From an uncultured Collinsella sp. (GTDB lineage Bacteria > Actinomycetota > Coriobacteriia > Coriobacteriales > Coriobacteriaceae), in the NCBI GenBank assembly GCA_959023295.1, contig CAUFBM010000006.1, positions 59,348 to 123,347 on the forward strand: a stretch of 64,000 nucleotides of DNA, read 5' to 3'. The translations under genes were made by a program, and so were the position numbers. The notes beneath the pieces are model-generated. The model was not told the DNA's origin. It ran no database searches and saw only the letters and a program-made list of their open reading frames with translations. This document shows, piece after piece, positions 25,258 through 34,092 of this stretch (its first letter is position 1; each line of letters opens with the position of its first letter).

Positions 25258-26838
25258 TTATTCCATGCCCAAGTATTCTCTCATTTCGACTTTGTAGACA
25301 GAAGCTTTATTGCCGTAAACGATCTGAACACCGCCGCCAACGTGAACGATGGCGCTGGCGCCGAGGTCTTTGGTGAAGACGCTATCGTCCTTGACCAGGG
25401 CGGTGTCTTTGAGGCTAAGCCTCAGGCGAGTGAAGCAAGCGTTGACACCCGAGATGTTATCGGCGCCGCCCACGGCTTCCACGATCTGCGGGATGAGCTC
25501 GCTTACCTGGACAGGTGCTTTGGAGTCGATGGCCGACGTGTCATCCGCTGCCTGCGTGTCATCATCCTCGCGGCCCGGGGTTTTGAGGTTAAATTTCTTG
25601 ATAAAGGTGCGGAACAGTACGTAATAGATCCCGAAGTAAGCGATGCCGAGCGGAATAAGCCAGAACCAGTTGGAGCCTTTATCGGCGTTCATGATGCCGT
25701 TGAAGATCCACGAGAGGAGCGGTCCGCCGAAGGCGGAAGGTCCGGGCACATTGAACTGTACCAGGTAGGTGAGTACATACGCGATGCCGCACAGCAGGGC
25801 GTGGACCACATAGAGTACGGGCGCTACAAAGAGGAAGGAGTACTCGAGCGGTTCGGTTATGCCCATGATGGCGGCCGGAATAACGGCGGCGATCATGAGG
25901 GAGCCGACCTTCTTTTTATTCTCGGGACGGGCACAGTGGTAGATGGCGAGAGCCGCCGCGGGCAGGCCGCACATGGCGAACAGCACCTTGCCGTTCATGA
26001 CGTATTTTGAGATGTCGATGTCGTACATCATGCCGGGCGTGTTGAGCATGGCGTTGTAGATGTTGACAGCACCCTCGACGGTCTGGCCGTCAACCTGGAT
26101 GCTACCGCCCAGAGAAGTGAAGAAAAACGGCAGGTAGATGAAATGATGCAGGCCGAAGGGCAGAAGCATGCGCTCGGAGAAGCCATAGATGAACGCGCCA
26201 AACACCCCGGTGGAATCGATGAGTGTCGAGGCGGCCTTTAGGCCGGTTTGCACAAACGGAAACACGAAGGCGAGCGCAACGCCCACCAGGCTTGCGAAAA
26301 CGACGGTGAGGGCGGGAACGCAGCGCGTGCCGTTGAAGATGCCGAGCACCGGCGGAAGCTGCACCTTATAGAATCGGTTGTGGATCCACGCGACTACCAA
26401 GCCGATGATGATGCCGCCGAATACGCCGGTGTCGAGTGTGGTTACGCCCAGGATGGCGTTCTGACCGGTCTGCAGGTTGGCGGGATCGATGGTGCCCAGC
26501 AGGATAAGCAGCTGACCCATGATCGTGTTCATGGTCATGTAGCCGATGAAGCCCGAGAGTGCGGCGGTCGCCTTCTCGGCCTTGGCGTAACCGTAGGCGA
26601 TGCAGATCGCAAAGAGAACCGAGATGTTACCATTGATAACGTTGCCGGCTGCTTTGATGAGCGTGCTAAAGATCACCATCGGCTCGGTGCCCAAAAACGG
26701 GCAGAGCGAGATGAGGTTAGCATTGGAAAGGGCGGAGCCCAGACCGACCAAAATGCCGGAAACGGGCAGGAGGAGGACCGGCGCCATGAGCACCTTGCCG
26801 AGTCTCTGGAACTCGCTGTAGAGCTTGCTTTCTTTCAT
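25258..26838 (-). CDS. PTS transporter EIICB, alpha-glucoside type (module 2)
   Basis: 526 residues, same domain order as the EIICB at 22624: an EIIC membrane domain, the KTPGRED linker, and an EIIB domain with its phosphocysteine in NACFTRLR. The shared PFGLHHFIYLPFF and GFSERMLLP segments show the two are paralogues, but with many substitutions. It lies 24 bases after the GH4 gene at 26863 in one operon. No EIIA domain is present. Confidence 0.9.
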   Translation of the reverse strand: MKESKLYSEFQRLGKVLMAPVLLLPVSGILVGLGSALSNANLISLCPFLGTEPMVIFSTLIKAAGNVINGNISVLFAICIAYGYAKAEKATAALSGFIGYMTMNTIMGQLLILLGTIDPANLQTGQNAILGVTTLDTGVFGGIIIGLVVAWIHNRFYKVQLPPVLGIFNGTRCVPALTVVFASLVGVALAFVFPFVQTGLKAASTLIDSTGVFGAFIYGFSERMLLPFGLHHFIYLPFFFTSLGGSIQVDGQTVEGAVNIYNAMLNTPGMMYDIDISKYVMNGKVLFAMCGLPAAALAIYHCARPENKKKVGSLMIAAVIPAAIMGITEPLEYSFLFVAPVLYVVHALLCGIAYVLTYLVQFNVPGPSAFGGPLLSWIFNGIMNADKGSNWFWLIPLGIAYFGIYYVLFRTFIKKFNLKTPGREDDDTQAADDTSAIDSKAPVQVSELIPQIVEAVGGADNISGVNACFTRLRLSLKDTALVKDDSVFTKDLGASAIVHVGGGVQIVYGNKASVYKVEMREYLGME

Positions 26839-26862
26839 GATGTTCCTTCGATGCGCGGGGAG

Positions 26863-28188
26863 TTAGGACAGGGTCGGCCAATAATCGCCGTTCGCTTCGA
26901 TCAGGTCGTCGAGGATTTGGCGCGCGACGGTAGTCGAAGGGACGGTCTTGTTGATTGCGATGGCTTCGAGCGCCTTCTGGTAGGAATGCTCGTAATATGC
27001 GTCGACGGCGAGCTTCTCACTGGCATTCTGCTCTTCGATAAGCCCCTTGTAGAAGGTGGGGATAGCAGGCTGGCTGATGGGTTCGGGGCCCCAAGAGCGC
27101 AGGTAGGCAGGGACCTCGACCATGGCGTCGTCGGGCAGATTGGGGATGGCGCCATTATTCTCGACGATTACGAGATAACGTTCGCACTTGTTGTAGGCGA
27201 TAGAGGCGGCTGCGTCGACGATAAAGTCGCCAAAGACCGTGAAGCTCTGTACGGGGCTCTTGTAATTGGCGGGATCTGCCAGGTACTTGTCGTGCTCGGC
27301 AAACATCTCCTTCTCGCGTCCGTTGATGACGTTGTCGGCGCGCGTCCAGTTGGGGTCCATGTCATCTGCCATGTCTTTGGAGTACAGGTAGTACTGCAGG
27401 TAGCTGTTGGGCAGATACTCGGGATAGTCCTTCACAATCTTGACGTATTGACCCCAGGTGTGCATCCAGTCCTTGTCCTTGTGATGCTTGTCGCTCACGG
27501 CCATGCCGTGCTCGAGAATCATCTGACGGAGCTCCGGCAGACGATCGCGCCCCTGCTTGTCGTAAATTTTGGTAAACCAGCCAAAGTGATTGAGTCCAAA
27601 ATACATGGGGTCGATATCGCGCCAGCTGGGAAGTCCGAGCATCTTAGAGTACGAGAGCAAGATGGCCGTGGGCATATCGCAGATGTTAAGGATATGGTCG
27701 TTGTCAAACTCGCGACGTGTGGCCTCGGCGACAACTGCGGCGGGGTTGGAATAGTTGAGGATCCAGGCGTCTGGACTGTATTTCTTGGCGTAGCGTACGA
27801 GGTCGAAGACGCCGGGGATGGACCTGATGCCATAGGAGATCGAACCGCCGGCGCCGCAGGTTTCCTGTCCCACGCAACCGTACTTGAGAGGGATGCGCTC
27901 GTCCTGGCGACGCATCTGAAGGCCACCCTGGCGGATTTGCGCGAAGACGAAGTCGACATCGGTGAATGCCTTTTCGGGATCGGTCGTCACGACAACTTCG
28001 ATGTCAGGAGCTTCCTGCTCGATGAACTGCTTCATGATGTCGTAGACGAGATGCATGCGCTTCTCGTCGATGTCGTACAGGGCGAGTTTGCGCAGCGGTA
28101 ATTCGTTTTTCTTCTGCAATAGGCTCTGGATGATGCCGGGAGTGTGGGTGCTGCCGGCCCCGGCGATTACAACTGCTTTCTTGTCCAT
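26863..28188 (-). CDS. GH4 family 6-phospho-alpha-glucosidase (module 2)
   Basis: 441 residues, as in module 1. NAD-binding GAGST at 10-14, metal-site Cys in NICDMP and His in GLNHFGW, followed by the signature VGQETCGAGG. It resembles B. subtilis GlvA even more closely than the module 1 enzyme does. It heads the minus-strand operon with EIICB and RpiR. Likely substrate: a 6-phospho-alpha-glucoside made by its partner PTS. Confidence 0.9.
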   Translation of the reverse strand: MDKKAVVIAGAGSTHTPGIIQSLLQKKNELPLRKLALYDIDEKRMHLVYDIMKQFIEQEAPDIEVVVTTDPEKAFTDVDFVFAQIRQGGLQMRRQDERIPLKYGCVGQETCGAGGSISYGIRSIPGVFDLVRYAKKYSPDAWILNYSNPAAVVAEATRREFDNDHILNICDMPTAILLSYSKMLGLPSWRDIDPMYFGLNHFGWFTKIYDKQGRDRLPELRQMILEHGMAVSDKHHKDKDWMHTWGQYVKIVKDYPEYLPNSYLQYYLYSKDMADDMDPNWTRADNVINGREKEMFAEHDKYLADPANYKSPVQSFTVFGDFIVDAAASIAYNKCERYLVIVENNGAIPNLPDDAMVEVPAYLRSWGPEPISQPAIPTFYKGLIEEQNASEKLAVDAYYEHSYQKALEAIAINKTVPSTTVARQILDDLIEANGDYWPTLS

Positions 28189-28218
28189 GTGGTAAACCCC
28201 TTTCGTGTGGATTGACCA

Positions 28219-28271
28219 TTTCAGACTACGAAAGCTTTACCTGCGATTCTATCGATTTTCAGATTGCGAAA
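28219..28271 (-). promoter_or_regulatory. Candidate RpiR operators upstream of module 2
   Basis: Two near-identical 15-mers, TTTCAGACTACGAAA (28219-28233) and TTTCAGATTGCGAAA (28257-28271), each with TTTC-N7-GAAA symmetry, start 38 bases apart, upstream of the GH4 start. Binding by the module regulator is inference. The rest of the 243-base gap to the next gene shows nothing else I recognise. Confidence 0.5.
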
Positions 28272-28431
28272 AACGATAGCGATAATCTTAACAGGATGCG
28301 TTTTGCGTGGTTAAATAGCGCCGGGAAAGATGCTGACTTGGGCAGCAGACGACGTGTTGCATGGCTGCAGGAGCGAGCGCCAGGCGGTCAAAAGATGGTG
28401 GGCGGTGCTGCGGCTTTTGGCTGCAATTGCG

Positions 28432-29661
28432 CTACCAGCGGTGGCGCTCCCAGCGAGCCAACTTAATCGTCACCAGCGTAAGCGCCCAGGCCACAAGCGA
28501 GAACGCGGCGCCCACGGCGCCCACGTACGCAATGCCAATGCTGCTTACCACGGCGCCGCCCACTGCGGTGCCAAACGAGATGCCGACGTTAAACGCCATG
28601 GGCTCAACCGAACTCGCGAGCACCATCGATTTGGGATGGCGGCTGCGAGCCACGTCCATAAAGTGCGTGATGCATGACACCGAGAACAGGTACATGAGCA
28701 GCGCCAAGCTAAAGACAAAGACCAGCGCGAGCGGCATGGTGCCGCCCACGGCAAACAGCCCGAGTAACGCCGCGGCCTGCAGCACAAACGTCACGAGCAG
28801 CGCCTTCATGCCAAAGCGCGCGTCGATCCATCCGCCCAGGATGTTCGAGATCAGGCAGAACACGCCGTAGGCCATAAGCGTGGTGCTCGCCTGAACGGTG
28901 CCCATACCCAGCACCTGCTCAAGATAAGGCGTCACGTAGCCGTAGAACACATAGACCGAGCCTACGCCAAACAAAAAGATGAGCATGCCGGTGATGATGC
29001 TCGGCTCGCGTAGAAGCCCCGCCTGCTCGCGAAAGGTGGCAGGCTCGTCGGTTTGCCCAGCGCGCGGCATAAACGCCACGAGCGCTCCGCAGATCAGAAC
29101 GGCAAAGGTCAGCGTGCCGTACATGGCCACGTGCCAATCGAGCGTGTCGGCCACAAACTTGCCGATCGAAGTGACAAAGACCATTGCCACGGAAAACGCA
29201 CCGTACACGACCGAGATGGCAAGCGAGGTTTGCTGCGGGGACAGCAGCTCGGGGATGTACGTCACACCCACGGCGAGCAGCGCACCCGAGACAGAGCCCA
29301 GGACAATGCGCGAGATAAACAGTACCTGGAAGTTGGGCGCCAACGCCATGACCAGGTTGCCGAGCACAAAGACGATGCTATAGCACACGAGCAGCTGGTA
29401 GCGGCGAAAACGCCCCGTGCTGAGCGCGAGCACCGGCGTCGCGATGGCGTAGACGAGCGCGAACACGCTGATGAGCTGGCCCGCAGTGGCAAGCGAGATG
29501 CCGAGCTCCGTTGCCAAGTCGCTCTCGATACCGATGACCACGAACTCGGAGCAGCCGAGCGAGAATCCCAACAGCACGAGCAGCGCCAGGCAGAGCTTGG
29601 TGCGCGCGGGGGAGAGCGCGGCGGCGGTTGATTTACTTTTAGACGTGGTTGCGGCGGTCAA
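28432..29661 (-). CDS. MFS exporter, DHA1 (drug:H+ antiporter) type
   Basis: 409 residues with about 12 membrane segments. SEFVVIGIESDLA early and the motif STGRFRRYQLL after the second segment are typical of DHA1 proteins of the AraJ/YdhP class, which export drugs or sugars. I propose TTG at 29661 because GGAG lies 8 bases upstream; the in-frame TTG at 29709 gives an atypical 16-residue extension. The gene is alone on its strand and is divergent from the decarboxylase locus; a functional link is unproven. Confidence 0.83.
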   Translation of the reverse strand: MTAATTSKSKSTAAALSPARTKLCLALLVLLGFSLGCSEFVVIGIESDLATELGISLATAGQLISVFALVYAIATPVLALSTGRFRRYQLLVCYSIVFVLGNLVMALAPNFQVLFISRIVLGSVSGALLAVGVTYIPELLSPQQTSLAISVVYGAFSVAMVFVTSIGKFVADTLDWHVAMYGTLTFAVLICGALVAFMPRAGQTDEPATFREQAGLLREPSIITGMLIFLFGVGSVYVFYGYVTPYLEQVLGMGTVQASTTLMAYGVFCLISNILGGWIDARFGMKALLVTFVLQAAALLGLFAVGGTMPLALVFVFSLALLMYLFSVSCITHFMDVARSRHPKSMVLASSVEPMAFNVGISFGTAVGGAVVSSIGIAYVGAVGAAFSLVAWALTLVTIKLARWERHRW

Positions 29662-29823
29662 GGTTGTCACTCCAATGTCGCATGAATAAGCGGGATTCAA
29701 TCCCTGCAACTCTAGCAGAATGTGTCAGGTGCCTGCCCCCCTTTGTCGCAGGCTGCGCTTGCCTGTATAGTCGCAATACAGGTGAAAATGGTCTCAGGCA
29801 CATCGCGGGTGACAGGAGATCCC

Positions 29824-30771
29824 ATGGGTATGCACACGATAAAGATTGCGGTGGGCGAGGGCAAGTTTGCGCTCGAGGCCCAGCTGACGGTGACGCCGCG
29901 GGGCATGGCGGTGTACGCTTGCTCGCCCGAGTTCGCGCACCTGGGCGCCACGGCGCAGGCCATTCCGCGCCCTGAGCCCGGTCGCACGGCGACCGTGAGC
30001 ATCCTGGCCGTTCCGTGCCATCGAGACGAGATCCCGGCGCACGATATCGCGGCGGCGCTGGCCACGCGCTTTGGCGTGCCGGTAGTTGCAAGCACGGGTT
30101 TTCATGTTGAACAGGCGAGCGGGGACGACCTGCAGCGCGTGCTCGACACCACCAAAGAGCTCATCGCCGCGCTCGAGGAGGCCGCAGCCCGCATTCTGCG
30201 CGCCGGCTGGGATGAGGGCGGCGCAGGTGCCGAGGTCGTGGCGGTCGATGCCGCGACCGGCGAGGCGCTCGGCCACGTCGACCGCATCGAGGCCCATACC
30301 GGCGAGGGCATCCTGCATCAGGCATTTCTGACGCTTTTAGTCGAGGGCCGGGGCGAAGACGCACGTCTGCTGCTCTGTCGCCGTAGTCCGCTCAAGCGCC
30401 TGTGGGGCGGGGTGCTGGCCGATAGCTGCGCCGGCCATCCGCCCCCCGGGGAAGACGTCGCGGCCGCCACGGCGCGCCGCATCAACGAAGAGCTTGGCAT
30501 TACGCGCGATCCCGATCAGCTCAAGCACCTCGGACACGTGGTGTACCGTGAGGACCACGGCGACGGCCGCTGCGAGTGCGAATGGTGCGAGGTGTTCGCA
30601 GCCCATGTTGAGCCGGGCGAGCTATGCATCAACCAAGAGGAGATCTCGGAGGTGCGCCGCGTGGCCCCGTCCGAGCTCGACGGCTACCTGCAGGGTCGCC
30701 CCGAGCAGCTGGCCCCCTGGCTTCGCGAGGCCCTCAGCGACCCATCCATCCGTACGGCCCTCGCTATGTAA
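29824..30771 (+). CDS. LpdD-like prenyl-FMN chaperone domain fused to an isopentenyl-diphosphate isomerase (Nudix) domain
   Basis: 315 residues. Residues 1-118 match the small LpdD subunit of gallate decarboxylase systems (KIAVGEGKFAL; HLGATAQA; SILAVPCHRDE; STGFHVEQA). Residues about 136-305 match type 1 isopentenyl-diphosphate isomerase: His158, His165, His205, Glu251 and Glu253 match the five metal ligands of the E. coli enzyme. The expected catalytic Cys position is Ala203, with Cys202 one residue before. The isomerase would make dimethylallyl diphosphate, related to the UbiX prenyl donor. ATG 29824 follows AGGAG by 5 bases. The genes downstream encode a transporter, UbiD and UbiX. Confidence 0.85.
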   Translation: MGMHTIKIAVGEGKFALEAQLTVTPRGMAVYACSPEFAHLGATAQAIPRPEPGRTATVSILAVPCHRDEIPAHDIAAALATRFGVPVVASTGFHVEQASGDDLQRVLDTTKELIAALEEAAARILRAGWDEGGAGAEVVAVDAATGEALGHVDRIEAHTGEGILHQAFLTLLVEGRGEDARLLLCRRSPLKRLWGGVLADSCAGHPPPGEDVAAATARRINEELGITRDPDQLKHLGHVVYREDHGDGRCECEWCEVFAAHVEPGELCINQEEISEVRRVAPSELDGYLQGRPEQLAPWLREALSDPSIRTALAM

Positions 30772-30797
30772 CAAAGGTACAGCCCCTTTGCCATATC
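30772..30797 (+). repeat. Degenerate GGGAC-type palindrome
   Basis: AACAAAGGTACAGCCCCTTTG resembles the perfect copies at 8347, 35615 and 35745 but has several mismatches. It follows directly on the stop codon of the fusion gene. Confidence 0.4.
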
Positions 30798-30798
30798 C

Positions 30799-30867
30799 AA
30801 ACCGTCACAACATTCGATGAAAATCTCGAAAACGAGGAAAAGCGTCGAATGATGTGATGGTTTTTGT
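30799..30867 (+). terminator. Long hairpin after the fusion gene, possible terminator
   Basis: Arms 30799-30817 and 30845-30863 pair over 19 bases with two mismatches, around a smaller CTCG/CGAG stem, and are followed by TTTTTG. It would end, or partly end, transcription of the fusion gene before the transporter gene. Confidence 0.6.
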
Positions 30868-30932
30868 CCAGGGGATCGCTTCTCATCCAAAAAATCCCGC
30901 TTGACTGTATTGCAACAACACAGCGCAACGTA

Positions 30933-30962
30933 GGGAGTGTCCAATAACGGGCACTCCCTTTT
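30933..30962 (+). terminator. Hairpin with T-tract before the SLC13-type transporter gene
   Basis: GGGAGTG (30933-30939) pairs with CACTCCC (30952-30958), followed by TTTT. It may be a second terminator of the upstream gene or an attenuator of the transporter-ubiD-ubiX transcript. Confidence 0.55.
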
Positions 30963-31016
30963 GCTGTAGCGGCACACGCCGCGGCGCCGGGTGCCCCCAA
31001 CAAGAAAGGTGGGGAG

Positions 31017-32474
31017 ATGGAAGCGGAAAAGAAGGCGTTTAAGATCACCAAGCGCGAAATTGGCTTTGTGCTGGGTATCATTGTCTTTTTGCTGGTGAAG
31101 TTTCTTCCTTTGGCGGAGCTGAGCTCGACGGTCGAGCTTACGGTCGGCGGTCAGACCTGTCTGGCGTTGACGCTCGCCACGGTGGTGTTCTGGGCGTGTG
31201 GCGTGGCACAGCCGGGCTTTGTGGGCCTGCTCTACTGCGCGCTGCTCGTTCTGTTCAAGGTGTGCGTGGACGACACGGGCGCCGCGAGCATCTCGGCGAC
31301 GGTCGCCTCCACGTTTAGCTCGTGGACCAAAGCTACCATGTGGCTCGTCATCGGCGCCTACCTCATCGCCAGCGCGGTCAAGGAGTCGGGGCTGGGCGAG
31401 CGCATCGCCTATGCGTTTATGCTCAAGTTCGTGCGCGACGCCAAGTCGCTCATCATCTCGATCTTCGCGCTCACCTTTGTGCTGTCGCTGCTGATCCCGC
31501 ACCCGTTTCCCCGCGCCTTCCTCATCCTCGCCGTCGTCTCGGTCATCGCCGAGTCCGCCGGCTACGGGGACGACGACAAGGGTAAGCTCGGCTTCCTCGT
31601 GTTTGCCGCTGCCGCCCCGGGTTCCATGTTCTTCCTGACGGGCGACTCCACGCTCAACCCGCTCGTTGCGCAGTACAGCGTCGAGGCCGGCGGCATGAGC
31701 CCGTCCTTTATCGACTGGTTCCTGTACATGAGCGTGCCCATGCTGGTCGCGCTGCTGTGCACCCTGTTCTTGGGCCTCTTCCTCTTTAAGCCCAGCAAGG
31801 AGCTCGTCTACGATCGCGAGCAGATCGTGGCCAAGCAGGCCGCACTCGGCAAGCTCTCCGTCAAGGAGATCCGCACCATCGTGTGGCTTGTCATCGCCAT
31901 CGCGCTGTGGCTCACCGTCTCGGGCGATTACATCGGCTGGGTGACGCTTGCCATCGGCGTCGCGCTCGCCATGCCCATCATCGGCGAGGTCCTTACCCCC
32001 GCCAGCTGGAACGCTGTCGACATCAAGTCCCTCATGTTCCTGACGGCCGCCATGGCCGTGGGTTCCGTGGGCGGTGCCACCGGCATGAACGCCTGGATCG
32101 CCGATGTCGTGCTTCCCAGCTCCGTGCCCGAGAACATCTTCCTGTTCGCCCTGCTTGTCGCCGCGCTTTCCATGATCATCCACATGTTCATGGGCTCGGT
32201 CATGGCCGTGCTCGGCGTGTGCGTGCCGGCGTTCATCAGCTTTGCGGCCGGCTCCAGCGTGAGCCCGCTCGCCGTGGCGCTCATCGTCTTCACGTCCATC
32301 AACATCCACTACATCCTGCCGTTCCATAACTTGCCGATCCTTATCGGCGAGGGCAAGGACGCCGGCGGCTACACCTCCAAAGAGGCCATGCGCATGGGCA
32401 TTCCCCTCACTGCGGTCGTCTTTATCGTCGTGCTGGTTGAGGCCGCCTGGTTCCACCTCTTTGGCCTGATGTAA
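31017..32474 (+). CDS. SLC13/DASS-family anion transporter
   Basis: 485 residues with about 11-13 hydrophobic segments and the two-fold repeat typical of divalent-anion:sodium symporters. Substrate and sodium-site-like motifs are TGDSTLNP and NIHYILPFHNLP. Family members carry dicarboxylates, sulfate or citrate; next to UbiD/UbiX it may import an aromatic acid, or exchange it, which is inference. AAAGGTGGGGAG precedes the ATG. UbiD starts 97 bases downstream. Confidence 0.83.
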   Translation: MEAEKKAFKITKREIGFVLGIIVFLLVKFLPLAELSSTVELTVGGQTCLALTLATVVFWACGVAQPGFVGLLYCALLVLFKVCVDDTGAASISATVASTFSSWTKATMWLVIGAYLIASAVKESGLGERIAYAFMLKFVRDAKSLIISIFALTFVLSLLIPHPFPRAFLILAVVSVIAESAGYGDDDKGKLGFLVFAAAAPGSMFFLTGDSTLNPLVAQYSVEAGGMSPSFIDWFLYMSVPMLVALLCTLFLGLFLFKPSKELVYDREQIVAKQAALGKLSVKEIRTIVWLVIAIALWLTVSGDYIGWVTLAIGVALAMPIIGEVLTPASWNAVDIKSLMFLTAAMAVGSVGGATGMNAWIADVVLPSSVPENIFLFALLVAALSMIIHMFMGSVMAVLGVCVPAFISFAAGSSVSPLAVALIVFTSINIHYILPFHNLPILIGEGKDAGGYTSKEAMRMGIPLTAVVFIVVLVEAAWFHLFGLM

Positions 32475-32571
32475 GCGGCCGAGCGCCCCATCCATGAGCG
32501 CCATGGCCCCACTACGTTACCCAGCCCGGCGGCATCCCCGCCGCCGGGCACTCTCCCGAAAGGAGCATGCT

Positions 32572-34059
32572 ATGTCCACTACCGATGCTTCCCAGATCCA
32601 CGACCTGCGCTCCGCGCTCGACTTTTTGCGCGAGATGCCGGGCCAGCTGCTCGAGACCGACACCCAGGTCGACCCGGACGCCGAGGTCTCGGGTGTCTAT
32701 CGTCACGTCGGCGCCGGCGGCACCGTTATGCGTCCGACCAAAGAGGGTCCGGCGATGGTCTTCAACAACGTCAAGGGCTTTGACGATGCCAAGGTCTGCA
32801 TCGGCATGCTTGCCAGCCGCAAGCGCGTTGCCGCCCTGCTCGACCTGGACGAGGAGCACCTGGGCCTCGAGATCGGCAAGCGCTTCGAGAACCTGATCGC
32901 GCCCGAGCAGATCGCCGAGGGTGCGCACGTCGACTGCCAGGAGGTCGTGTACAAGGCGACCGACGAGGGCTTTGACCTGCGCAAGATCGTTCCCGCCCCC
33001 ACCAACACGCCCGTCGACGGCGGCCCCTACATCACCATGGGTCTCGCCTATGGTACGAGCCCCGACGGCTCCCAGTCCGACGTGACCATCCACCGCTTCT
33101 CCTGCGTCGACAAGGACAAGCTCGCCATGTGGATTACCCCCGGCAGCCGTCACCTGGGCGCGTTCTTTGACGAGTACTGCCAGCGCGGCGAGGACATGCC
33201 CATCTCCATCTCTATCGGCCTGGACCCCGCCGTGTACATGTGCTGCGGCTTCGAGGCTCCCACCACGCCGCTCGGCTTCAACGAGCTTCAGATCGCCGGC
33301 GCCCTGCGCGGCCACGCCGTCGAGCTTGCCGACTGCGTCACCGTTCCGCAGAAGTGCATCGCCAATGCCGAGTACGTGCTCGAGGGCTACCTCATGCACG
33401 ACGAGACCATCAACGAGGACGTCAACGGCCACGGCTACGCCATGCCCGAGTTCCCCGGCTACACCGGCGGCGCCAAGGTCTGCCCGGTGATCAAGATCAC
33501 CGCCGTCACCACGCGCGTCAATCCCATCATGGAGAGCTGCATCGGTCCTTCGCACGAGCACGTTTCCATGGCGGGCATCCCCACCGAGGCTTCCATCTAC
33601 AAGATGGTCGAGACCGCTATCCCGGGCCGCCTGCTCAACGTTCACGCCGCCCCCTGCGGCGGTGGCAAGTTCGTTGCCATCATGCAGTTCAAGAAGTCGA
33701 GCAAAAATGACGAGGGCCGTCAGCGCAACGCCGCCATGCTCGCCTTCTCGGCATTCTCCGAGCTCAAGCACGTCATCCTTGTTGACGAGGATGTCGACAT
33801 CTTTGATATGAGCGACGTGATGTGGGCCATGACCACGCGCTTCCAGGCCGACGTCGACCTCATCACCATCCCCGGCTGCCACTGCCACGTGCTCGACCCG
33901 TCCAACGATCCCGCGTTCGACCCCACGATCCGCGAGCATGGCATCGCCTGCAAGGCCATCTTCGACTGCACGGTCCCGTTCAACCTCAAGAAGAACTTCA
34001 TCCGCTCGCAGTTCATGGAGATCGACACAGATAAGTGGGCAGCAGAGCTCGCTTTCTAG
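32572..34059 (+). CDS. UbiD-family (de)carboxylase, LpdC-like
   Basis: 495 residues, the usual UbiD size. Family features include GGAKVCPVIKI, NPIMESCIGPSHEH and GCHCHVLDPSND. UbiD enzymes use prenylated FMN, made by UbiX, to remove or add CO2 on aromatic and unsaturated acids. The nearby LpdD-like domain points to the gallate/protocatechuate decarboxylase subgroup (inference). AAAGGAG precedes the ATG at 32572; a longer in-frame start at 32494 would add 26 residues. UbiX follows after 33 bases. Confidence 0.92.
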   Translation: MSTTDASQIHDLRSALDFLREMPGQLLETDTQVDPDAEVSGVYRHVGAGGTVMRPTKEGPAMVFNNVKGFDDAKVCIGMLASRKRVAALLDLDEEHLGLEIGKRFENLIAPEQIAEGAHVDCQEVVYKATDEGFDLRKIVPAPTNTPVDGGPYITMGLAYGTSPDGSQSDVTIHRFSCVDKDKLAMWITPGSRHLGAFFDEYCQRGEDMPISISIGLDPAVYMCCGFEAPTTPLGFNELQIAGALRGHAVELADCVTVPQKCIANAEYVLEGYLMHDETINEDVNGHGYAMPEFPGYTGGAKVCPVIKITAVTTRVNPIMESCIGPSHEHVSMAGIPTEASIYKMVETAIPGRLLNVHAAPCGGGKFVAIMQFKKSSKNDEGRQRNAAMLAFSAFSELKHVILVDEDVDIFDMSDVMWAMTTRFQADVDLITIPGCHCHVLDPSNDPAFDPTIREHGIACKAIFDCTVPFNLKKNFIRSQFMEIDTDKWAAELAF

Positions 34060-34092
34060 TGCGTAGCCCTACCAAGTAGTCAAGGAGTTGTC

